In this document: piece after piece, positions 34,847 to 45,899 of the stretch | Position numbering within the stretch: the first letter of the stretch is position 1 | Layout: each line of letters opens with the position of its first letter | NCBI GenBank assembly: GCA_003024785.1 | Contig: PUQB01000097.1 | Coordinates: 1 to 64,000 of the forward strand | DNA length: 64,000 nucleotides | Direction: 5' to 3' | Source: Selaginella tamariscina | Lineage: Eukaryota; Streptophyta; Lycopodiopsida; Selaginellales; Selaginellaceae | Notes under the pieces: generated by a model | What the model saw: the letters and a program-made list of their open reading frames with translations, nothing else | What the model was told of the DNA's origin: nothing | Databases searched by the model: none | Position numbers and translations under genes: made by a program

Positions 34847-37146
34847 TGCGATTATGCATGTGAGATGTCTGTGTGTGTGCATAGATAGATAGATAGGTAT
34901 ATAGATATATAGATTTTGAAATATAGTTTAGTTTTATTAGTAAACATATGTTTATTAAGGATGTGCATACATCAATACATAATGCATATCGATATAGAGA
35001 GGTGCATCCGTGTACCATAACTACGCAAATCTATATAGAATATGTACTCAGGCTTAGGTCTATACTATAAATGTGAATTGAACATATATGTATGCATGCC
35101 CATCTATATTGTTTGACGATTTGTGTATAGCATGTAATACAGAAATGTACACGCCATATACGTACAAGTTTATAATAAAACCTTATATTAAACCTGAAAT
35201 GATGAGTTAATGTTAATGAGGTTTTTATTATAAATATAATGAATAATGTAAAATAAATTGTTTAACCGTTTCTAGAGCTGGAAGCATGCTATATTAAAAA
35301 TAAATATTTTGAATTATTGAATTTCTAGAAAACATCTAAACACTTAAGCTGATTCCATAAAAATAATTTATTGTACTTACAGAATTTACTATAAAGTAGT
35401 GTTTAACTGTTTTATGTAAACTAAACTATATGTGATAATACTAAAAGAATATCACAGAACGTAGATTTGTATACGTTTATATCTATATATACATGGGTAG
35501 GGATAGTTGTCTGTTTATAACTCTAAACCTGATACATTCCTATATTACATGTATGGATATGTAAATCAAAATGCAAATATTACACAGTATATTCATACAC
35601 ACACACACACATGCACGCACCTGCATGTTTATCATCAAAGTCTTCCATCTCAAAGCCCGTGCTTCGAAAATTTTAATAAATGGAGAGGCACACATGGACA
35701 TGATCTTCACAAGCTGGTCATCCAGAATAGTTTGTATATCATCCAGTCCACCAAGTATATAAGGTCCTGTACACATACATATGTAAATACACAGACACAC
35801 TTATATGAATATGCTTTACCTGAGTCTTTGTACGGAAGCACTATAAAGCAAACCCCTTCCCAATCTTTCTCCATCTTGTCTAGTGTTCTTTCAAATGAAA
35901 ACTCCTTGCTTGCAACACCTCCAATTACACGTATCTGCCAGAAACACAACATATATATATGCAACGCACGCGTGCACACACACACACACACGTGTACCTC
36001 TTCAAGTTTATCCATGACTTTGTAATCAAGCATTTCATTAATACTGAAAACCATTCCTTCTTTGTACTCTCGTCCAAGTATCTTGAATATTTGTGTCCAA
36101 TGCCGATCTTTCAAAGCAGGGTTTGCTAAACTCCTCAATTAACGGTAGTAACTACAAAACATACATAAACTCTATTATAACCCATATACATGTGTGTGTG
36201 CATGGGTTATCTATCTATTTATCTACTGTCTATCTATCTATCTATATAGATATGGTATCCTATATACAGTATTATAAACTTAACAATAATACGGTTTAAT
36301 TACCTGCTTAAACTCGTCAATAGCATCCTTAAGCCTAAACACAACAGTATCCTCCTTGTTGGCTTTGCCCATCTTGTACGCATCCTTAGCATACTCATCT
36401 GTCTTAGATTGAACCTCAGGTGCCTTTAAGCTCGTAACAGGGTCCTCTCTCCACTGCTTCACCAAGACGAGCCAATCACGCAACGCCCTCCACACGCCGT
36501 ATCTCAAGTTGTCTACTCCTCGGTCATTACAAAGTTGCTCATATCCTCCATATCCATCTGTCCATATTTCCACTATTATATACATCATTCTCTATATAAA
36601 CACACATTTTATAAATAAAAGAAATAGTAATTCTCTCTATATATATACACATCCACACTCCACATCGTAGATACAAGCAATACTAAAGTCTATAAATGTG
36701 TGTATATACTCCAGAAGCACACACTGTAGATGGAAATCATATATAATATCCGCGTGTGTATCAACACACAAGTAGAGAAAAACGATACTAAATTATCTCC
36801 CTCTCCCTCCCCCTCCCTCTCGTATACCTGGAAGAGCTTCTGGTAACCTTTGTAAACCTCCAGAATATTCCTTATTTCAATCATCTTTGCCATATTTGCC
36901 ACAATCTCGAATGGATCGGATTCTGCACGTAGAAATCTCTCCTGGTGTAACATCCCAAGTATTGCAACCAGCTCCTCGTTTAATGCATTTGCTTTATGAT
37001 CCAAATCTGCCATCATAGCCGTCCGATGCTCTTCAATGTATATTGTTGTAGCATCTCCATATTTCTGTATAGCGTATATTGTACGTATATTAAGGAATAA
37101 AGTGAGTATACTGTGTGTGTATGTCTATAGATAGATAGATACATAT

Positions 37147-37155
<9 letters not shown>

Positions 37156-37195
<40 letters not shown>
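37156..37195. repeat. (AG)n microsatellite in a dynein intron
   Basis: About 19 AG units, following GATA repeats, beginning close to the donor of the exon at 37360-37214. It is a pyrimidine-rich CT run on the coding strand. Confidence 0.9.
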
Positions 37196-37198
<3 letters not shown>

Positions 37199-37567
37199 TA
37201 ACTACTATAATACCTGGACTATCTCACGTAAATCGTCGAGTTTAATTTGATCATCTGTTGGGACCTTGACTTCGTATCCAGCCAAGAGAGAGTACATCTC
37301 ATCTACGATGGTAGCTTCAGCTAAGGAAGCTTTCTTCTTCTCCATTGTAGCATCATACACCTGAAAACAACATGGTTTGTGTATTGTGTATGGATATTAA
37401 ACAACACTGAGATGAAACGAATTAGTGCATGGGGATATCCACACGATATGTCTTGGATTTGTGTCTGTAGTAGTGAAAAGTCGTGTATTTGCTTATGGAC
37501 ACTTATACATGTACAAAAACAAATGCTATATAGTTTCATACAAAGTACTGTTGTATAGTTGCATCCA

Positions 37568-37612
<45 letters not shown>

Positions 37613-37816
37613 ATATATTATATTCATAGTGAGTACAACAAAGATATTTTACACATCAAGTACATATATGTATGTACATAAGTGTGTCATGTACACGTAT
37701 GCAAATAAGGTTAACCTGTGTAGATTAGATGTAGATGTAAATTCAATAACATCTAACTAGATAGGGAGACAAAACGCAGACGTGTGTATATCTGCGTATT
37801 AGTACATATAGTGTAC

Positions 37817-38822
37817 CTGGATGAATGAACAAAGCCATCGAGCTCATCCGGCCGCACATCAAGGGATCTAACTCTCTCTTGGAAATGTGCAAGAACTTTA
37901 ATAGTTTCCTGGCGTGCTGCAATCAAAAGTAGGCCCTTGATTGCATCCAGAGTCCTCGAAGTCACCGGTAGCAGAGAGTTCCTCAATGATTTCGAATCGA
38001 TGTGGAGAACACCAGTAACACTGCAAAATATTGTGTTCATAAAATCAGAATATATGTGTGCGTGCGTGTGAATATATGTGGGTATGTATATACTATATAT
38101 TTACCATCCAATACGCATCCTCTCGAGTTCGATTCTCCACTCCCTTTGTTGAGCAAGCTCATCCCTAAAACTGACGAACAGTACGTTTTTCTGCAGCGTA
38201 TGCTTCTGGGTTCCAATTCTGACCGAATACATGTAAATCTCGGTAGTCCTCGTACATCTGAAGCATACGTAAACAAGCTAATTCATTAATTTAATAAATT
38301 TAATAAGAACACATAATGAAATAAGCACAGATTACGAATAGTGATGCTCAAGTTGGGCATATGTATAAAGTATGACCACATTGGCACAACTATCCATGCA
38401 AAGAAATATACAATGGTTGATGCCTAAGCTAGGTATATGAAGGGTATCACACCATCTTGGGTATAAAAGCAAGCACACCAACGGAGCCCAAGCTTTATAA
38501 TCAAACAAGATACAATGGAAATACTTAAAGACACCAAATGCCCGAGATGGGTCACGCACGCACGCACATGCATATGCGGATTAAACACAGGTGTTTAGAA
38601 CTTACCTTCTAGCTTCTGCAAAGTCATTCTTGACTACTTGTTCAATCCTGCTTTCTTAATGCAATAAACCTCTTTGTCTCCCTAATTAATGCCTACGGGG
38701 TTTAAACCCTGGTATTTTGTCTCGAAAAATGCCGAGAATATTCTCATGTACAAAATCCGAGGCGCTTGTTGAACTATCTGAATGATTCCTTCCATAACCG
38801 TGTTGAGCACCTGGAAAAGAAA

Positions 38823-38853
<31 letters not shown>

Positions 38854-39095
38854 AAAAGGGCAAGCAGCTCGTCAGTGGAGTTAATAGTCCTCGCAATGAC
38901 GACTTCGACGAGCATACAATCAACTAGACGTATGAAGTTCCCTAACAGCTTTTCTTCGGCGATCACACACCTGTATGTTTTTGCACTCTATTTTCTCGTG
39001 TTTAATGCTCACCATGCTTTGTGCTTTGTTAGCCCTTGATTGGTGTAGATTAACACCTACTGTGTCGTTTAACTCTGCCTCATCACGTACACTTT
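37817..39095 (-). other. Dynein tail exons 8-11
   Basis: Blocks at about 39095-38860 (NFIRLVDCMLVEVVIA, NSTDELLALLD), 38811-38606 (VLNTVMEGIIQIVQQAPRIL, then IEQVVKNDFAEA), 38257-38105 (MYEDYRDLHVFGQNWN, then FRDELAQQREWRIELERMR) and 38020-37817 (LRNSLLPVTSRTLDAIKGLL, ERVRSLDVRPDELDGF). Exon 9 has a TAG where Gln is expected after NPVGIN. Exon 10 has one T too many in CAGTTTTAGGG. The intron between exons 8 and 9 is reduced to a CA microsatellite with no GT donor. Confidence 0.85.
38335..38560. other. Unidentified insert in dynein intron 9
   Basis: A stretch of about 225 bases of balanced composition, unlike the AT-rich introns around it, with strings such as TGATGCCTAAGCTAGGTAT and GGAGCCCAAGCTTTATAAT. 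No coding frame or terminal repeats are clear. It may be a small non-autonomous element or captured DNA. Confidence 0.3.
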
Positions 39096-39673
39096 CCTGT
39101 GATCAAACCAATATATAGAAGTACATAAGCACGTTCTATACACATAGATATCTATATATAAATATAATCTGAATAAGCATATGTAGATGTATAAATATAG
39201 TCTAAATAAGCATATGTAGATGTGATACTACACATACATAGCAATACACAGTACAGCATGTTCCATAAATATATAAATGTTTATATATTATGTAAATGTA
39301 TAATATACGTCTCCTCCAGACCTAAGGTGTCTGTAATGATCTATGGGGACCAATGAATGCCTAAACATGTAGATATAGTGTGCATATACATACTACACAC
39401 ATACACTTTACAGGTATGCTCTATGGAGTTAATAAACATTGTACCAAATATATGCAATGCAACATGTGCATGTAAGTTGAGGTCTTTGTATGTTCACATA
39501 TAAAAAACTATATAGATATACACATACATAACATGCAAACATACAGACGTGACATTGTCGTCTTGTGATGTTTGTATAAACACTTCATATGTACTAATGT
39601 GCATATGCGGACTAAAACCCTGAAAACCCTGAAACAGTGTCTCACATGCTGCATGTATCTCAATAATACATAC

Positions 39674-39685
<12 letters not shown>

Positions 39686-39728
<43 letters not shown>
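39686..39728. repeat. (TA)n microsatellite
   Basis: About 21 TA units following a (CATA)n tract, in the dynein intron after the 346-base exon. Confidence 0.9.
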
Positions 39729-39730
<2 letters not shown>

Positions 39731-39780
39731 CACACATATAAGTGTGTGAAGATACATTTTGTAGAAACACACACACATAC

Positions 39781-40169
39781 CCGGAAGATCTGTGCTTGCT
39801 TTTTAACTTCCTGGCAGAGTTTCCCAAGCACCTGTTGAATCCTCTCCGATATATTCTCAACAGACGGCATAGACTTATGCACCCTCTGTTGAAACTGAAG
39901 GTCCAGAAACTCCTCCACGGTGTGCAGATGGTTCGGTATAAGATGCAGCATAGCAAGCCCCGTAAGCTCGTATACGTACCCGTATATCTGCACCATAGCT
40001 GCTAAGAACCCGACGAATATTCTTGACATTAGAGAGTTTCGTATTCTTGCAAAGTTGCTCTGTCCTATATGTTTTCTCCATATTGTGAAGGCCTTGTAAA
40101 TTAAGTACTTGCCAAAGAACTTAAACCTGGTAATAATGTTGGATAAGCTACTAATACGCACGTCTTTCC

Positions 40170-40205
<36 letters not shown>

Positions 40206-40404
40206 CTCTCTCTCTCTGCGTGTCTGTGTGTGTGTGAATCTTGTGTGGAAAGTAGTTTTGTTGAATTTGAGACTATGCCTGTATGTAAATATGTCTATTC
40301 TGTGTGTGATGTGTGTATGTATATATACCGGCCCAGTGATGAGAATATAGACTTCTCCCGAAGCCATTCTTCGTGTGCAATGAATGTACATTCCTTTTGA
40401 CCAC
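39781..40404 (-). other. Dynein tail exons 6-7
   Basis: Exon 40404-40329 reads QKECTFIAHEEWLREKSIFS. Exon 40126-39781 (346 bases, fully open) reads FKFFGKYLIYKAFTIWRKH, then LMSRIFVGFLAAMVQIYG, LHTVEEFLDLQFQQRVHK and VLGKLCQEVKKQAQIF. This is the longest clean coding exon of the gene. Confidence 0.9.
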
Positions 40405-40740
40405 CTGCAGCAATTATATATGCATATTATTATAGATAATATAGTATTATATTTACTCTATAAACTAATGCTTAATCCCCACCTGATTCAGCAAACAAAA
40501 GCCAAGTATGTTGGCTTTAGTGACTAATCCCGTTAACTGCTATCACACAATCTCAAGTTAATTCCCTATGTTAATGCAGCCTAGTATATGTAGAATGAAA
40601 AAACACACACACACATGGATTTGCGTGTGTGTACCCTTACATATGGATAAATAACCAGGCGTGGACACACACGCACACAGAGGTACAGTGTATGTATCTG
40701 AGATATTAGCATATATAAACACATAGCTACACACACACAC

Positions 40741-42150
40741 CTGGGAGGATTTCAAATATGTATCATGCCGTAAGTCGAAATGGTGAAATACTCCATCTTG
40801 CCCACCTTGTTTCTAGGAACAACTTCGAGATCGTATGGTCTGAAAACCTTCCCGGAATCGACACGGTTGCAATATACAAACTTTGCAGGTTTCCTTCCTC
40901 TCTCTCCGCAAAGAATTTGATTGCTTCATCTCCGTTGGTTATATGTGCTAACTCCGGATCAACGGGCTGGGATCCATCATCCTTGAGACCAGCTGAGAAT
41001 GTTCTCTCAGATGTATATATAACTCATAACACATAGATACATGTGTGTGTTAATACCTTTTAATCCAAGACCTATTCTTCTCTATTTTCTATTCATATCA
41101 TAAGTATGTGTATATGCATGGATCACACAAGCACACCGCTGTAAGCTCATTACATCTCTAGTCTACCTGTTCAATGGCTTCTTCGTTATTCTTACACACG
41201 ATACACACAAGTATATGTGTACATATGCCTGTGTGTGTGTGCATTACCTTCAAGCAGAATCCTTTCTACATCAATTTCAGGCAACTTGTGGGGCATTTTG
41301 TGAGAGCCAGGGCTTTGACCACTTCAACAGTACCACCTATAAATGTAAATATTACATATACATGTGTTTATAATATTAATCTCAAAGGGGTTTAGATACC
41401 TTGAGGAAAAACGCATTTCTGTGGTACAATCACGTCAACACCCTTTGGTGCCGACCCGTATGGTTGGAACATGACTGCTCCCCTGCACTAGCCCTCGGTC
41501 TCTTCACGGGCAACCTGTATAAATATATATACAATGTGTGTATACACACACGCACGCACGCAGAGGAGAACAAATGCGTGAGCTTTCCATAAATGTTTTT
41601 TCTATACAATCATACGTTTCACATTGATACTAATATGTATGTGGCGAATATATGTACATGTGACGCATCTCGAGTTAATACTTGTATATATTATAATAAG
41701 TTTACATACCTGTATGTGGCCTCCAGTTCATCAACCTGGGGCAGCTCATATAACCCAACCGGCTCCTCTTTCACAACAGATGCTTCTGGGTGCCGTGCTT
41801 CTTTCCGGACCTTACCTAACAGCATGTGTGTGTGTGTGTCTCTCTCTCTCTCTTATATGCATATGTATATATAGATATAGATATAGGTATAGTGATGAAA
41901 TTCAGCAACATCCCAAATACAAAATAGAGTGAGTACCTTTAGAGAACGGATCGAGCTTGCGACTAGATGGCTCCGGAGGAGGATACACATCCGGAGTGCG
42001 GTGTGCGGCCTTGGATTTGGAAGACTGCCAGCCCCCGCCGCACGATTGGCCTTCTGGACGGCCCCATGAGATCCCCATGTGCTCCGCCGTGGCGCTTGAG
42101 ATCCTGTGCTTGCGCATGTTCTTGCCCTTGTCGCTCATGGAGGACGCCAT
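40741..42150 (-). other. Dynein N-terminal tail exons 1-5
   Basis: Exons at about 42150-41937 (MASSMSDKGKN, then a Ser/Pro-rich tail), 41815-41710 (VKEEPVGLYELPQVDELE), 41514-41400 (MFQPYGSAPKGVDVIVP), 41336-41248 (HKLPEIDVERILLE) and 40992-40741 (PVDPELAHITNGDEAIKFF, GKVFRPYDLEVVPRN, MEYFTIS). Phases agree between exons 1 and 2 and between 4 and 5. One base appears missing inside exon 3 (GGGGAG run) and inside exon 4 (CACAAAATG). Exon 5 runs into a stop just before its donor. Confidence 0.85.
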
Positions 42151-42483
42151 GGCCGCACAACTCGCCCCAACAAAGAAGATTGACCTAACCCCAATTTTCG
42201 GTATATTCGTGGTATATCCGTATATATGGCAAATTAATTAGCAATATTAAATATCTTGTTTAATTGAAATTTGAAAAGAATAAATATGCTGAAACTGTTG
42301 GAATTTATTTTAATCACTTATCTTATTATCATTAGATGAATTTAAAATAAGTCTGCATTAATCTTATATAATATATTATATAGCAATAACTATTGTAATT
42401 TTATAATTATTTAAAAAACGACCATGTTCAAGCTCTTATATAATTTGAGCTGAATCAATCAAACCAACTCTTTCCCTTAATCT

Positions 42484-42495
42484 TATATTATATAT

Positions 42496-42532
<37 letters not shown>

Positions 42533-42633
42533 TACACACATGCCCACACACGTGAATTTATCAGCATCATCTTATATATATATATATATATTACACACAT
42601 GCCCACACACGTGAATTTATCAGCATCATCTTA
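42484..42633. repeat. Tandem duplication with (TA)n tracts
   Basis: A unit of about 57 bases, TTACACACATGCCCACACACG followed by TGAATTTATCAGCATCATCTTA and a TA run, occurs twice in direct succession just upstream of the fourth compact Fic copy. Confidence 0.9.
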
Positions 42634-42812
42634 TTAAATATAATGCTCAGCCCTTTTGCTTATAATACGTATATAAAAAGTTCATATTTACACTACATTA
42701 TAAACCAGATTTACCACATTTTAATAACTTCCATAGTTACCTTATTTACCTTTCTAATGCCTTTACCTTTGTAATGGATTTAAATTTCTGCACAAGAGTC
42801 CTAGATTAGGGC

Positions 42813-42864
42813 AGATTTACAGGGTAGAAATTAGGGCAGATTTACAGGGTAGAAATTAGGGCGT
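42813..42864. repeat. Tandem duplication of GGGCAGATTTACAGGGTAGA
   Basis: A 29-base unit is present twice here but only once before the compact Fic copies at 3550, 8116 and 23878. It doubled in this copy only and lies in the presumed 5' leader. Confidence 0.9.
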
Positions 42865-42894
42865 GATTTAAGGAGAAGAGGAGCTTTACATAGT

Positions 42895-43882
42895 ATGGAG
42901 TGTTTGAATTTCATTCCCAATGAAAAGCCGGATTGGAGAAGAACATCTCTTAAAACAAGTACAATGATAGAACAAATTGTTGAGTATTATAAAAGGTTCG
43001 AAAATTTGCCCGAAGAGAGCAAATCATGGGTATATTCAGAGCAAGCACTTGCAGAGTTTCTGTTCCAAGTAAACAAGATCGAGAAAGAAGGCTTCGACAC
43101 ATATCTAGAAACACAGGAAGCAATCAAAAGGGGCCCTAAAGCTTGTGGAGTCGGAGGAATACACTCCACAGGAAGACCACAGGCTAGAGAGTTTATGCTG
43201 CCTGTACAGGGCACTTAGGCATTGGTGGACCTCAAAACCCAAGCTATGCATAGAAGAGCTTGAGAAATCACATGAGCTTCTACTCGGCTCTACTCAGAAA
43301 GAGATTGCAGGCCGAATCCGAAGCAAAGAAGACGAGGTTGCTTATGTAAACCGAAGATGGCGTTCATGTCTTCATGTGGCCGACTAAGGTCCGGAGTGCT
43401 CTTGAAAAGCTTCTTAAGAAGATCACCTCACTTGTTTCTGACGTTCAATCGTACAAGGATCTCAAGTCTAAACTGAAGCACTCTTAAAGCTGGGAGGATG
43501 TTTCTTTCTTGAGTTTGAAAACATACATCCTTCTTGGATGGGAACGGCCGCAGCGGTCGGATCTTGCTGCTTATCTACTCCGGAGTGTTATGCCATTTCC
43601 TAATGTTTTTCTAGTTGATCGAGATGCTGACTATGGGCTTCCTCCGTTTGTGGCTCCGGTCTACTACTACGACTGCTTTCAGTCAGTGCAGTCAAAGAAA
43701 GATGTGGCGTTGAGGACGGGAGGTTTGTATTTACAGAAGAATCCAGCACGTGTGAATTGGGTGCCCACGATCTTACTGCACTTGTGATAGAGGGGGTTTA
43801 TGTTGGGTGGAAGAGATTCTTTCAGCAGCTAGAATCTAAACAAGTTTCTACTGAGCCCCTTGCAAGCTCAGAAGACTTTCAT
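42895..43882 (+). pseudogene. Fic-domain protein, compact copy 4 (most complete, broken)
   Basis: The longest compact Fic copy. It starts MECLNFIPNEKPDWRR and keeps the N-terminal helix region (IEQIVEYYKRFENLP, VYSEQALAEFLFQ), a block IEKEGFDTYLETQEAIKRG lost from copies 1 and 2, CIEELEKSHELLL, and a C-terminal half with FPNVFLVDRDADYGLPPF. Bacterial-type Fic proteins with an N-terminal helical region of this kind (DUF4172/Fic_N-like) AMPylate protein targets; that role here is inference from the family. The frame is broken in several places, so I treat it as a fossil, though some breaks might be assembly errors. It lies tail-to-tail with the intron-bearing Fic gene at 44089-45769, about 200 bases apart. 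Confidence 0.85.
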
Positions 43883-44088
43883 GAACAAGTTTCTACAGAA
43901 AATGGGCTTTGAAATATTAATGAAATGTCATATAATGGTACATCTATTTAATAAGCTTGAAATATTCTAATATCTAGATGATAATTTTGATAAGTAAACC
44001 TGATGTTAGACAAAAGTGTTAAACTCTCGAGTATGACTAGTTTGGTCCGAAAAGAATACAAGTGGTGAGTTCACCACAACAAAAAAGT

Positions 44089-45769
44089 CTACTGCTGTAA
44101 AGCCTCTACGCCTACCAAAATACCCTCGGCAATAGCTGCTGGCATATCTGAAAGCGAAGGCCCCAAGAAACTGTTGTATAACCTGGTGCTCATGATGTTA
44201 TTAACACCGACTTCCTTAGCCTCCACTCTCCTTAATTAAACGGAAAAACCTAAAAGTATATAGTTGTTATATGCAACTTAAACAAAATTAAAAGACTCAC
44301 CCACAAAGTGGAGACAACAAGTAAGCGAGGAGCAAACGTCCAACGCGGCCGTTGCCATCGCAGAAAGGATGTATGTGTTCGAACCTGAAAAAAATAAAAC
44401 CCGAAAGAATTAAATTCCTATTTATTAAGTTAGCTAATAACTATTAAGTCTTAATAACTTAACGAGCTGCTTCTTTAGATTATTTCAGAAGAATATTTAG
44501 TTAGATTAAACACATTACCGCACAGTTATCTAACACTGAAACCATGCACCAGTTTGAAGTACTGAGATAGAACACGTTATATATAATATCTTATATGTAG
44601 AGAAGATATGTATGAAGCATATATACGTTGATCTCTACCTGAAAAAGAAATCCGATGCAGCCTGTATCTCAACACTGGAAGGTTGAGCTAGTGATCCATT
44701 CGTATTCCATATCAGGTGCCATGAGTGGTTCTACAACTCCGGCTTGGCTCTATCCTTCCCACCAATGGAAACGTAACCGGTTCGAAACTGGCCAGCTTTC
44801 AGGTATCTCTTGTCTGCCCATCACGATACTATGTAACTTCGTTATCCTCTCAGCTTCGAGCTGAAAACAAATTGTTTAAGTCACACACACACACACACAC
44901 ACACACAAACACCTGAGGTGGGTTTGCGGCCCATGTGTTCATCTCCATGTAAGCCCGGTAAAAATCTTCTACTGCCGCACGTTTCTTTTTGTCCATTCTC
45001 TCACACTTGAGTTTCTCCTCTTCAGTAGCAACTCCGTCAATGTAGTTCATGACCAAGGCCACATCTTCAACGCTTCTTAGACCTGAGAGCAACATTAACT
45101 TAAAACGTGAGAGCAAACATTCTTTTAAGTTAATATAGGTTAAGAAAACCAGACGTTAACGAACCTGTAACGTAAGAATATTAGTATCTGTGGTGTGTAG
45201 ACATGCTTATGATGGAGGAGAAGCCACCTTCCGTGGAGAATTCCCTTCAACTCCCATGGCTGCTCCCACCTTCCGTACATACCTGCAAAAAAGTTATCTC
45301 TGTTAACAATATGTAACAACTAGATAATCGTATCAATATATATACATATTCTTCTTCTCTCTCTGATATATAGAAACAAGCTAATTAATCGCGAGAGAAA
45401 AAACCAAATACAATGACGAAATAAGAAATCGCGCAGACGATGCGAGATTGCAATAAGCGGAACATATACAAGATCACACACACAAACAAAAAAAAAAAAG
45501 CCCAAGAATCATCACGGAGATCATAAGAAACCCACAAATCGAATGCAGAATCATCACGAAGATCATAAGAAAACCCACAAATCGCAGAACCCAAAATCAT
45601 CACGGAAATCACAAGAAAATCACGCACCTGAGTTGCAACAGCAATGATACACGAAATAGCACTCGAGCGACCTCCTTCTAGCTAGAAATCTCCTGATTCG
45701 ATCTATCATTGCATCGGTAGACATCGAAGTCGTCCTCCACAGAGGCAGCTGAGTGTAGGTCGCTTCCAT
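44089..45769 (-). CDS. Intron-bearing Fic-domain protein
   Basis: Minus-strand gene of about six exons. A plausible start at 45769 gives MEATYTQLPLWR. An exon near 45082-44913 reads SVEDVALVMNYIDGVATEEE and FYRAYMEMNTWAANPPQ. One near 44860-44639 reads LEAERITKLHS and GQFRTGYVSIGGK, the segment that binds target backbone in Fic folds. The exon at 44384-44301 carries the canonical motif as HPFCDGNGRVGRLLLAYLL. The last, from 44230, ends at a stop at 44089. Family knowledge predicts an AMP transferase (or related NMP transfer); partner and location are unknown. This copy alone keeps the full catalytic motif next to its helix. I cannot settle every exon join, and the fourth exon needs more than one frame, so it may be broken too. 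An (AC)n tract abuts the donor at 44913. Confidence 0.75.
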
Positions 45770-45899
45770 TGCTGCGCAAATGAAATTGTTGCCCTAAATT
45801 CATTTTTATAGGCCTTCACGTTCGATTTCCCACATAAGCCGTGTGTGTAGCCACGTGGCATGAAACGTATGAACTTCAGAATTGTTATACATTTATCTC

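Larger units (their letters stand above)
34502..37360 (-). other. Dynein linker exons 12-18
   Basis: Exons 37360-37214 (EKKKASLAEATIVDEMYSLL), 37064-36828 (NALNEELVAILGMLHQERF), 36594-36304 (YGVWRALRDWLVLVKQW), 36151-35998 (NPALKDRHWTQIFKILGREY), 35934-35820 (TLDKMEKDWEGVCFIVLPY), 35765-35621 (LDDIQTILDDQLVKIMSMCA, SPFIKIFEARALRW) and 34751-34502 (LLDNWVECQATWQYLCPIF, DSKDIMRQMP, then in another frame QTVDATWRDVMKKTVAQPG). The linker is the lever arm that swings during the power stroke. The last exon has lost roughly a dozen bases after RQMP, which shifts the frame; the family normally has a few more residues there. Confidence 0.9.
28367..42150 (-). pseudogene. Axonemal (inner-arm type) dynein heavy chain, 5' two-thirds, decaying
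   Basis: More than thirty minus-strand exons spell out a dynein heavy chain, the ATP-driven motor of flagellar axonemes: N-terminal tail, linker, AAA1, part of AAA3 and the start of AAA4, in the right order with GT-AG joins. Axonemal identity comes from the single-headed-type tail (EEWLREKSIFSSLG, KAFTIWRKHI) and the linker motif SPFIKIFEARALRW. The first exon begins MASSMSDKGKN at 42150. AAA2, most of AAA3, the stalk, the microtubule-binding domain, AAA5-6 and the C-terminus are not in the window, and no exon is seen for 1.8 kb below 28367. Lesions include a stop at the AAA1 Walker B, several short deletions and about ten single-base frame breaks, many of them in homopolymers. A pseudogene is most likely; assembly error may explain some breaks. 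Domain blocks are listed separately. Confidence 0.95.

Noticed and set aside
35507-36025. Plus-strand 172-codon frame
   Set aside because: It is antisense to dynein linker exons and its His/Thr runs come from (AC)n microsatellites.
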